Shown: one piece after another, positions 12,701-21,901 of the stretch
Layout: each line of letters starts with the position of its first letter
How positions within the stretch are numbered: the first letter of the stretch is position 1
Assembly: GCA_015680685.1 (NCBI GenBank)
Contig: MNCI01008903.1
Coordinates: forward strand, 1-60,364
DNA from: Gnetum montanum
Lineage: Eukaryota > Streptophyta > Gnetopsida > Gnetales > Gnetaceae
Length of the DNA stretch: 60,364 bases
Direction of reading: 5' to 3'
The notes under the pieces: model-generated
What the model saw: the letters and a program-made list of their open reading frames with translations, nothing else
The model's database searches: none
Told to the model about the DNA's origin: nothing
Made by a program: the position numbers and the translations under genes

Positions 12701-12958
12701 CATTCTAATGGATGATTTCAAAATTATGCTTTCCTTCAAATTCATGGTGGTCTAACGATAGGCTTGCTTCGATCTTTACACATAAGAATTTGTATCACTC
12801 ATCATCACGTACCGTGTGTTCAAGCAATTGATGTTGTAGTCAAAGAGACTACCATTGTGGTTGCATTAGGCTAAGCAGCGCTCAAGATTGGCCACATGTT
12901 GTAAGGGATGAACTTCCTCCAAGCTCAAGGTGGAAGCTAAGGTGCTAGGTGGGTTCAT
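9771..12958 (-). pseudogene. Gag of unit A (Ty3/Gypsy, Tat-like), decayed
   Basis: The reverse strand shows a gag polyprotein with many stops. A start ATG is likely at 12958 (MNPPSTLAST). The capsid-like core (retrotransposon gag family) reads from about 11720 to 11080, with FTKYNGEDDPNAHL near its start. A histidine/cysteine box FCNYHQLCGHDTDYC lies near 10715-10770; relatives have C-x-x-H...G-H-x-T-x-x-C there. An N-terminal low-complexity part at about 11850-12400 is rich in Ser/Asn in one frame and Gly/Val in another, so the reading frame is not certain there. The order gag then protease is normal. What follows the protease is not: no reverse transcriptase, only an array and an antisense gene. 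Confidence 0.75.
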
Positions 12959-13380
12959 TTTTACTATGTCAAAAAGAATGTGAAAAGCAAAGAAACTTGT
13001 GAGAAATGGTGGTATATAGTAAATTTTGAGCTAAAACACTTAAGTAGGTAAGCTGCACAAAAAATAGGCCAAAAACAGCAAAGTTTGAAAATGCTGAAAA
13101 ATAGTAGTTTGTGCTATTATACTTATTATGCTAGGAGGGATTGTCATGCTGATGGGGTCATCATAGTATATAGAACATAGAACTTGATACGGTACACAGT
13201 TTTGGGCTTTCTATCCTACTAGCTTCCAAGGGAACTGTCAACTGACACCAATCTATACCAACCAAATCGTAGACAACTCCTACACTAGCCTATGATCCAA
13301 CTACTGTCGTGGCAGGTCCATAGGGGTGTTATGCCTATGCTATCCCATTACTAGTGATGAAGGTATAGAAAGCACACGGG
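12959..13380. other. 5' untranslated region of unit A
   Basis: No open frame or recognised repeat. It lies between the probable gag start and a block shared with unit B, so it corresponds to the leader of the minus-strand element. Confidence 0.4.
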
Positions 13381-13620
13381 ACTACCCATGGCACATAGAA
13401 GGAACACGGAGGTTCAAGCCCTTCTTCTAGTGCCAAAAAACTGTAGTGTCTAAAAACGTCGGTGGCTAGAACACTAAGAGGTCATCAAGTGTACAACCTA
13501 ACCCCAAATTTGTGAGAGGGTCATGCTAGAGAGAATGAAAATAGGGCACCCTAAGTAGTCTGGTCGATCAAACAAGGACTTACATGGTGTCTAATAACCA
13601 TTTGTGAATAGTGTTTTTAC
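13381..13620 (-). repeat. Leader block shared by units A and B
   Basis: Matches 32740-32960 in scattered but collinear phrases: CACCAAGAAAACTG-like, CAACC(T)CAACCCCAAAT, GGGCACC/GGTGCC, then GATCAA(C/A)(C/A)AAGGACTTA. Position upstream of gag on the minus strand suggests the leader next to the 5' LTR. A primer-binding site is expected within it, but I cannot assign one with confidence. Confidence 0.55.
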
Positions 13621-14105
13621 AGCATGACATGTAGGAGTTAGAACAAGTAGGAGCGTAACATGTATAACATTGGGAGCATCTCAACATGTGTATCTTAATT
13701 CATATTAATAATAGAAATAAACAAGTATGCCAAAAATTTCAAATATATGATATAGAAAAATGAAATGGGAGTTTAGGTGAGAAAATGCACCATCCCAAGA
13801 TTGGGGAAGCATGACTTTTGATTAAATGATGTGTACAACTAGCATGCAATGTCAGACAAGCATAGCAGGGCAATGAGGTAGTATGGCCACAATCCCTGGG
13901 GTGTTGTGGATGCAATGCTGATAGCAAAGAAGATGGAGCTTACTAGACTGATAATTATTACGCTATGTGGGTGATACATGCGGAGTTGTCATGCTCAAGT
14001 GCAGGGGTGAAGCTAGTGGTAGGAGTGCTCTAATGTTGAGATTTGTCGCTCATCAACATTTTTTTTGCCAATATTTTGCCAAAGCCAACCTTTAGAATGC
14101 TAATT

Positions 14106-14120
14106 ACTAGGATATTTATA
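14106..14120 (-). promoter_or_regulatory. Candidate TATA box of unit A LTR
   Basis: The minus strand reads GGCTTTATAAATATCC, a good TATA context in the expected orientation, about 1.1 kb upstream of the proposed gag start. Confidence 0.35.
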
Positions 14121-14559
14121 AAGCCAAGGTTTTCAGGAGATGTGGATTGGATACCACGTGTCCTAGGTCCCGCATAGCATGAATGTGAACAACAAGTCAC
14201 GCTAGCGTGCCATGCTCAAAGTGTCAAGCTTAATGGTGCTATGCTCTACAAGATAGTAATAAGGACTAAAAATCTACCAAATTATGATCATACTACCCAA
14301 ATGCATGTGCTAGAGTCTAAAGGACTACCATGTACCTACAAATAATGCCAAAATGAAACTTGGAGCCTATGCTCTGGGACTATGTCTTCATGCCTCTTCT
14401 GAGTAGGGTCAAGCGTAGGGACAACTTTGGGGGTCAATAGGGGGTGCAAAAAATAAATTGGACTACTAATATTGCCTACCTAAGAGATGCTAGAGTTGAA
14501 ATAAAGGTTGATGCTGAGCTCTAGAAGCTTTTTGGAAGCATCCAAAGGTGTTTTCCAAG

Positions 14560-15420
14560 TGTTACATTGTCTACGCTAGCCAGCATGATGAAGCGTAGTG
14601 TGAACACTTCAAAAAATTTTGTGGTTTTAGCCTGCTACATTGTCTATGCTACATAGTGTAGTAGAGCGCAACACTTATTTTCCAATGAATTTTATCAAAA
14701 TTGAAAATTCCACTCTAGGACTTAGCAAGACAAGCAATTTTAGTAACCAGAAAATGCATCTTCCATGTCTAAATAGCCTGATACCTCCTTGTTTCATACT
14801 TGGAATATTTTTGACCCTAGCACCTCTGCTACACTATCTATCCTATGCAGTGTAGTAGAGCGTAGCACCAAATTTTGGATGAATTTTGACAAAACTTGCA
14901 ATGTTTTTCCATGGGACATTAATCACACTCTGAGAATGAAGTAGGACAGGTAGCCCTGGAAGTCAAAAAATTGCTAAATGCACCTTCCATGTCTAGTCCA
15001 ACACTTAGAAAAATTTGAGTCACGAATAGCCTACTACAATATCTACACTATGTAGTGTAGCGGAGCGTGACAGGCCTAAAAATAGAAAATTTTCCAAACT
15101 ATTTTTTTCATCTTGAGTACCTTTAACAACTCCTAGCCTAGCACTTGGGTGGACTGGCAACTAGGACATGTGTCAAGCTAGGCAAGTAGAAGAGTGTAGC
15201 AAGCTTGATGGCCCAATAGATAGAAAATTTACCAAACTATTTAGTCCATCCTCAATGCCCTTTTGACCACTTCTGGCCTGACATTCATGCAAACTGGCCT
15301 TGGAAACATGTGCTATGCTAGGTGTGCTAGGGAGTGTAGTAGGCAGACTTAGGAAAAATTTTGCAAACATTAGGACTTCCAAGGTGCTACGCTGTCTATG
15401 CTACACAGCATAACACCAAA
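14560..15420. repeat. Repeats with GCTACACTATCTATGCTACA...GTGTAGTAGAGCGTAGCA core
   Basis: Related cores occur near 14570, 14635, 14825, 15040, 15180, 15310 and 15390. Full units are roughly 130-200 bases. Each core is a quasi-palindrome in which ...CTACACT... on one side pairs with AGTGTAG on the other. Between cores, the phrases AAATTTTG-like and CACTTAGAAAAATTT recur. The array lies within the presumed LTR of unit A. Confidence 0.65.
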
Positions 15421-15484
15421 CTTAGAAAAATTTTGCCCAAGTTTTGACACTTAGAAAAATTTTCTGTTGAGTTGCAGGAACCCG

Positions 15485-16738
15485 AAATTACTGGTGTTTT
15501 AATTAAGTCATCCATTCATAGTGAATCCCTTTCTTAAGAAAGTGCTACATGGGTTGTAGCTTATCCGCAAGCCAAGCAATAAACCTATGAATAAACTATA
15601 ATCTACCTTGTAATTCTCAAAGCTCCTTAAGGTTGGTAGATGCTGCTAATTTTGATATGGCTTTAACCTTATTAGGATCAACATGTATCCCTACTTCAAA
15701 GACTACAAAGTCAAGCATCTTGTTGGTATTGACACCGAAGACACATTTATTAGGATTGAGCCTCAGCTCATATTTGAGACATCATTTGAACATAAGATCT
15801 AGGTCATTAGCATGGTCATTGGCCACTTTGGACTTGATGGCTATATTTTCTACATAATCGTTAAGCAAACCTAACATGTAATCATTGAATATATAAATCA
15901 TAACTCATTGATAGGTCAACCTGATGTTCTTAAGGCTGAACAACATCATTGTATAAAAAAAGGTACCCCAAGGGGTCATAAAGGTCATGCTAAGTTGGTT
16001 CTCTATGTTTATCCTAATTTCGTTGTACCCCAAGAATCCATCCATAAAAGATAGCAAGGCATGTTCGACAGTAGTATCGATAAGTTGATCAATACAAGAC
16101 AAAGGGAAGTCATCCTTGATGGTTGCTTTATTTAGGTCTTAAAAATTAATGCAAATATAGATACTCCCATTTTTCTTCAATACTACCACTATATTGGAAA
16201 CCCATTCTACATAGTCGATAGCCCTAATAAAACCAGCTTGGTAGAGCTTTGAGATCTCATCATGAACTACTAAGGCTAAATTAGATCGAATCTTGCATAC
16301 TTTCTACTTAACAAGTCTAATGCTAGGGTCAAGTATGATGTTGTGCTCGACCAAATGTGGGTCTAGGCCTGGCATATCTTTATATGACCAAGCAAATGCC
16401 TTAATGTTGCTTTGTAGGACCTTGGTGATGTCTTGAGCATATTGAGGTTCTAGTGAGGAACTTAGTTTAAGGATTTTCTCCTTCCCACTGTGTGTTGTGA
16501 TAAGAACCTCAACTAGAGAGTCTTTGGTTATGTCACCCACCTCTAAGTCAAGGGTTTTAACTAGGTATTTAGGCCATTCTAGAGGTTTCTCTATCAAGGC
16601 TATGTGATCAACAACACTCTCAAGCTCAAGGTCTAGGCAATTAGGGTCAATACACCATTCAACATTACCATGAGGTTCATGTAGACACAAAGCCAAACTA
16701 CTTTTCTCCCAAGTACTCATACTTTAATCTTGCATGTT
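15485..16738 (-). pseudogene. Ty3/Gypsy reverse transcriptase fragment (Tat-like)
   Basis: On the minus strand an open stretch of 138 residues (16720-16304) ends MPGLDPHLVEHNIILDPS, the characteristic linker just before Tat-type reverse transcriptase. The domain follows to about 15850: fingers with AGFIRAIDYVEWVSNIVVV, a palm region with LSFMDGFLGYNEI, then QLSMTFMTPWGTFFYTMM. The active-site YVDD box is degraded to an IYIFNDY-like sequence. After a thumb/connection region (GRL...RFIAWLADKLQPM) it stops near 15485, at the edge of the unit A LTR. There is no RNase H or integrase. It lies upstream of gag of unit A on the same strand, so it belongs to a different insertion. Confidence 0.8.
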
Positions 16739-17440
16739 AACCAAAATCATATTAAGTGGCACCTAAGTTAAAGTACATAAACAATGTTATAAAATGATAA
16801 AATTATGCATAGTTACTAATCTAATGTAAACAAGATTGTCCAAGGTTATCAATAAGGTAAGGACAAGTCAACAAAGAATAATAGAGGTCAAATAAAGGTC
16901 CAATAGAGATTAAAAAAAGTATAGTATAAGAAATAAGGCTACCAATGGTCAACAAAGGCTACAATTATTCTAGTTTTAGGTCTTAGTGGGTCATGATGCT
17001 AGTTTAGAGTCTTCATGGACTGTGATGTTAGTTTAAGGCCTTAGTGGGCCATGGTCACATGGTGACAAGTGGTGATTAGTGAAGGCCAAACCCCACTATT
17101 TGATATCAATCAAAGCCCAAACAGAGGTAAATAAGGCTATAATAAGGCAAATAAAGAAAATAAAAGGCTACATAAATGCCATAATAAGGTCAACAAAGTT
17201 GACAATGCAACACCAGGCCAAAACAAGTCAAAGCATCATCTAATAAGGCAAAAATCAAGCAAAATAGGCTACATATGGTGAAATTTGGCTAATATAGGTA
17301 AAAAAAATTAGGTTTTGCTATTTTTAGGCCTGAGCAGGCCATGATTTAGGGCTACATGTCTATTAGGTGAGTTTGATCATCAATCAAGGTTGTTTCTAGG
17401 TTTTTTGAACATGAAAATTGAGAGTTTTGAGGCTTTCATG
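16739..17440. repeat. A/G-rich spacer with array cores at 16975-17065
   Basis: Three units with the cores TAGTTTTAGGTCTTAGTGGG, TAGTTTAGAGTCTTCATGG and TAGTTTAAGGCCTTAGTGGG lie at 16975-17065, and a diverged one near 17320-17345. These belong to the same family as the arrays at 8640 and 27530. On the minus strand they lie just upstream of the reverse transcriptase fragment, suggesting that the repeat can also occur between protease and reverse transcriptase. The rest is AT-rich sequence with many AATAAGGC words and no gene. Confidence 0.6.
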
Positions 17441-20400
17441 ATCATCCCCCGGCTGCCACCCCACACCCCACCCCCCCAACCCCCCTTGTTCTCACCCTAG
17501 CCAACATGGAAGAAGGGACCCTCAATGTAGAAACTATGGAAAGTAAGTTTTGAGGCATCCAGAGGTCCAAAATTGAGGTTCCAAGGCCTTCCCAAGGTAG
17601 CATAAGACCAAATCTATCAAAATTGGGTACTCTAGAGTTTGGTAAAGGCCAAAAAGTAGGTTTTTCAACCTTTCCCCCTTATTTCCATGCTAGCTAGCAT
17701 GGACAAGAGAGGGTTTAGAGTGAAGAATTAGAATCCAAGAAAAAATAAGATTAAACATGGTCAAACAAGCAATCGAAACCCAGATCAAGAAGTTGTACAT
17801 CCTCTAGCTTCATTTTGAGGTCATTAGACTCAGTTTTGCATGTCAAAACATGATCGAATGGATTTCCCCATTTATTCCATGCTAATCATGGTATCTCTAG
17901 TGTGGAAATATGGGGGACACTTGTTTTGTGGATTTAGGATGGTCTAGAAGAACATTAACCAGGTTCCTAGGCTCCTAGGGCTATAGGTCATGATTCTACA
18001 AGTTTCTGGCTAATTTTGGGCATGTTTGGAGGTCATGCAAGGGCATCTAAGGTCTTACCCCTTTGTTTCCATGTTGGGCAAGTATCTCTAGTGTGGAAGA
18101 TTAGGGGGAATGAGTTTTGGAGCTCTAAACAAGGTCAATCAAGCAAAATCTCAAGGCAATGAGGTCCTAAGCTTCTCTAGCATAGATCTTTGACTTCTAG
18201 GAGTGTCATCCCACCACCAATGGAAAAGTAGCCTTTTCCCCTAGTGATGAGGGATGAGGTACCCCTACACTCAACCATACTAATATGAGCATGTATGCAT
18301 GATCCAGTCAAACTCCGCAGATGGACTAGTTGTGGTATCTAGATAGTTACACGTTGATCACAATTTGTTGTCTTCCCACCTAGACTAGTATTTGCTTTGT
18401 CGCATATGGTTTAGTCTAGAGTGAGGTGTATGATATGATCCTAAACTAGTGCTACTCCTAGAGACAATGCAAAATAATCTTATTTTAAGATAATAGGCAA
18501 TGTAAAGCAAAATCTAACTAGCCTAAGTGAGATGAGCATCCATCCCTTAATCATTCGTGTGCATCTTGGACCTCCTGTACTAGTTCTGGGATTACCAAGC
18601 ATATATTACTTGAGTGCTCCTAGATACGCTACTAGGTTACCAAGTAGTTACACTTAAATGTTCATGATTAAGTCGTACTCATTCTATGTTAAACAACAGG
18701 AATAGTAAATGGCAATAAAGAAAGGGTAATTAGGGAAACAATAAATAACAGTAATAATTAAATAATTAAAACCAAGCGAATGCTACAATGATGGAGTAAT
18801 CTCGATCTTTATTGCTGATCATGTATGTGTCCAAGTACGTCACACTCGAATAAAGGTTTCGTACAATTACAATCATTACACTACGGGCATGCACTGGGGA
18901 AAGGCTTAAAATGAATTAAAATTGAGAAAAAGGACTCTACTCTAACACTAACTGACTTCCCCTCCCTATGCATCCAAATTTCTATTTTTGGCTTACACAG
19001 GAATCATGATATCGTGTATCTGATATCGTTATCCAGGATGCAATAGTGTGTACCCAATATCAAGGGTTTGATATCAAGGGTTCAATGTCAAGGGTCCAAT
19101 ATCAAGGGTTCAATATCAACACCTGATAAACCATGATTCATCACCTTTTTTTCACACTACCTAGTCTAAAAGGAGCCTTCTCCAACATGGATGAGGCAAG
19201 AATCCCAAATCTAGACCAGTTTGGATCACAATTAACTATGCATGTTAGCTTCCAAAGTTGCTAGGGCTACAAGCTAGGGTTTTATGTTAAATTTTGGTAA
19301 TTTTGGGTACTTCTAAGTGTGTTTCTGAGCTTCCCCCTTTTTCTCCACGTTAGGACTAGGGTGCTCAATGTGGAAGACTAGGGCGAACCATTTTTGACCA
19401 TTTGAAATCAATTTTCTAAGGTTTGAAGGTTTCCTAGGATGTTTATAGGGTCCTAAAGTGCATGCAAGGGTATTTGATGTTTTTCTAAGGTTTTTATAAG
19501 CCTCAAATGAGTTTTCTCTTTAATTTCCACACTTAGAAGTGTGGATGAAGAGGTACCCAACATGGAAGAGTCATAAATCTCATATTTGGGCTAGTTTTGA
19601 CCTTAATTGATAGTGCATGTGTGCCTCCAGTGTTGTTAGGATTAAGGACTAGGGTTTGAGGTCAAGTTTGGTCAGTTTGGATGTTTCCTAGATGGTTTTT
19701 GAGCTTCACCCTATTTTCCACATTGGGAATAGTATGCTCAACTTACAAGACTAGGGGAAGTAGCTTTTTCATTTTCTATGGTCACTTTGATAGGATTTAA
19801 GAGCCCTAGAAGGTGCAAAACTACTCTCAAGGTTTAGGTAGGACTGTAGGATGTCTACTTGAGATGTTTAAAGGTCATTTTTAAATCCTCCCAAAGTTTT
19901 CCCTTTTCTTCCATGTTGGACAATGTGGAAGAGGGAGTTCTTAGCATGGAGGAATTGAGGGACCCTTCCTTTTACAATTTTCTTATATTTTCAACCATGC
20001 ATGTAGGTTTCTAAGGTTCCCAATGTCGACTACTACTATCTAGTATAAAGAATAGGTTGTCTTAATGGCTATGAAGTGGTTTTTGGTGTTCTAACCCTTT
20101 TTGCATATTGGGGTTTCCATGCTCAATGTGGAAGATTGGGGAAAATGGTTTTTGGCTACTTATGATCAATCTTTGATAGTCTAAGGGTCCTAGGAAAGGT
20201 AGATAAGGTCCTAGGACACACACAAGGCTTTATGGTGTTTGTTTAAGATCTTTGAAGGCTATTTTAGAGTCCCCCAAAAGTAACCTCCTCCCCCCCGCCC
20301 TTCCTTCCATGTTGGCTAGCATGGAAGAGGGACCTCTTAATGTGGAAAAACTAGGAGACCCTATTTTTTACTAATTTATGCCAATTTTGGCTATGCATGC

Positions 20401-21457
20401 ATGTCCATAGGGTTGTTGGTGTTAATTATCAATGTCTAGGATTGAAATCTAATTGTTTTGAAGGTTGTAAGAGGGTTTTTAGGCTTCCTCCTATATCCAC
20501 ATTAGGGTTAGGATGCTCAACATGGATGGGAAGGTCAATTTTGATCATTCAGGTGGCTTCTAGAAGGTTTAGGTTTCTTTTAGAAGTCAACCTACATGCA
20601 AACTTCGATAGTTTTGGATTTCCCCCTTCCATCCATGTTGAGACTAGAATGCTCAAAATAAAGGATGTCCTCCCTATCATAGAAGAACCTTAGGAGATTG
20701 ATTTTTTTTGTTTTTTTGCATTCTAGAGGCATGCAAAAAGGCTGTGATGGTTTTGGTGTAAGTTCAAGACACTCTGCTATTGTTTTCTTGTTTCTAGAAG
20801 CCCCCCCCCCCCCCCCACCCCCAACTAATCTTCCTAGTCCCATCCTCATATTTTTCACACTAGGAAACATGGAAAATGTCTCCCCCAATGTTGAAGAACC
20901 ATAAAAGTTAGATCTAGGCCAATTCAACACCCAATGAACCATGCATGTCATCCTTCGAAGTTGTCGATGTCGACAGTCAATACGAGGTGTCATAATTCAA
21001 TAGTTTGGAGGCTTCTAAGTGCCTCATGTAGTCTCCCCTCTTTTCTTCCAAGCTAGGAATGATGGCCCTAGCATGGATGAGAGGGGGATGATAGTTTTTT
21101 ATGATATTTGGCTACTTTTGGAACATTCAAATGCTCTAAAGAATTCTAACAAGGTCTATGGGTCACCGGGCTTTAAGAAATGGTTACTAGATATTTAATT
21201 TAGGATACTTTTTGCTTCCCCCAACTCATCCACTTTATGGATGAGAAGCTCAATGTGGATGAGACTTCCTTCAATGTGGAAACACCAAATTCCAAGGTTT
21301 TGACAAATTTTGACTAGTTTTGATGAGGTTCCAGTGTTGCTGAGGGTGCTTGGAGGGGTTCTAGGTCATGTGGACCCACTTTGGGGGTCAAACTTAGACT
21401 ATATGGGTGTTGGGGGGTACGAATAGATGTGACACCCCTTCTTCCATGTTGGGCATT
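17440..21457. repeat. Satellite-like array, ~190-bp unit, ~17 copies, interrupted
   Basis: A core like CTTCCATGTTGGCTAGCATGG, followed by AGAGGGACC or AATGTGGAAGA, recurs near 17485, 17680, 17870, 18058, 19170, 19335, 19520, 19712, 19905, 20098, 20295, 20485, 20625, 20815, 21037, 21225 and 21435. Spacing is mostly 185-195 bases once the solo LTR at 18245-19143 is removed. Cores are quasi-palindromes (CCATG...CATGG). Between cores the phrases TTTTGG-like, CTAGGG(T)TTT and AGGTCATG recur. Poly-C runs sit at 17468-17486, 20291-20297 and 20800-20822. Units are strongly diverged from each other. The array lies upstream of the unit B antisense gene. Confidence 0.8.
18245..19143 (+). mobile_element. 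Solo LTR (TGATGA...TCATCA), old copy
   Basis: An 899-base insertion interrupts the 190-bp array. It begins TGATGAGGGATGAGGTACCC and ends ATTCATCA, giving TG...CA ends with a 6-bp inverted terminal repeat. Its first part matches the sequence from 59824 to the right edge (GAGGTACCCCTACACTC, AACTCCGCA, TAAGTCGTACT). CpG positions of the right-hand copy are TG or CA here, so this copy is much older. A short repeat with unit CAATATCAAGGGTT occupies 19045-19115. No exact target duplication is visible (CCTAG before, CCTTT after). No internal region lies next to it. Confidence 0.7.
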
Positions 21458-21462
21458 NNNNN
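21458..21462. other. Assembly gap (5 N)
   Basis: Five undetermined bases interrupt a repeat-array unit. The array may be longer than shown if the assembly collapsed here. Confidence 0.99.
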
Positions 21463-21901
21463 GCTAGATCTTAGCGTTCATGTAGTTTTTTAGCTAAGAG
21501 GGAAGGTGTATGGTGGGGCCCACAACTCAAAAATTTAAAATCTTGAATTTTGAGCTTAACTTTGATCAATTTTAGTGTTGAAGAGACTTCCCCGGCACAC
21601 ACACCCCCCCTCCCAACCCTAGCCCTTGCACTTTGGTGCACTTGGAGTTATGGTGCACTAAATGGGCAACAAGGGTTTAGAGATGGGCATTTAGGTTTAG
21701 ATGTAGTTTATATTGTCAAATTTTGTAAGTTTTTTATCACAATTCACATTCTTGAAAATAGTGCATTGGAGAAGATCTTTGTCAAATATTTTTGTGGCAA
21801 AAACAACCTATTCTTAGTGTGAAAGCCTCCCATCTTCCTTATAGCTAGTGTTGATCTTCCATTCCTCTTAGATTCTAACAAATCTCAACGTTGAGCCTAC
21901 C
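21463..21901. other. Spacer before the unit B gene
   Basis: No gene seen. AT-rich sequence with a C-rich patch at 21596-21620. It could hold the promoter of the antisense gene that may start at 21902, but no clear TATA box is visible. Confidence 0.3.

Larger units (their letters stand above)
13621..15475 (-). repeat. Probable 5' LTR of unit A
   Basis: This lies between the unit A leader and an unrelated reverse transcriptase fragment, at the place where the 5' LTR of a minus-strand element belongs. On the minus strand it carries a TATA-like motif near 14106-14120 (CTTTATAAATATCC). The far end at about 15475 reads ...GTTGCA on the plus strand, consistent with a TG start on the minus strand. 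No second LTR could be aligned convincingly, so the ends are estimates. Confidence 0.45.

Noticed and set aside
13621-15475. A second LTR for unit A at 3755-4876
   Set aside because: A few shared words such as GGATAC(C/T)AC(A)CGT are present, but I could not make a convincing continuous alignment by eye.
20592-20993. 133-codon minus-strand frame with a glycine run
   Set aside because: The glycine run is produced by the poly-C tract at 20800-20822 within the 190-bp array.
17440-21457. CRISPR array
   Set aside because: Units are about 190 bases, diverged and without constant repeats and unique spacers, and the setting is a plant genome.
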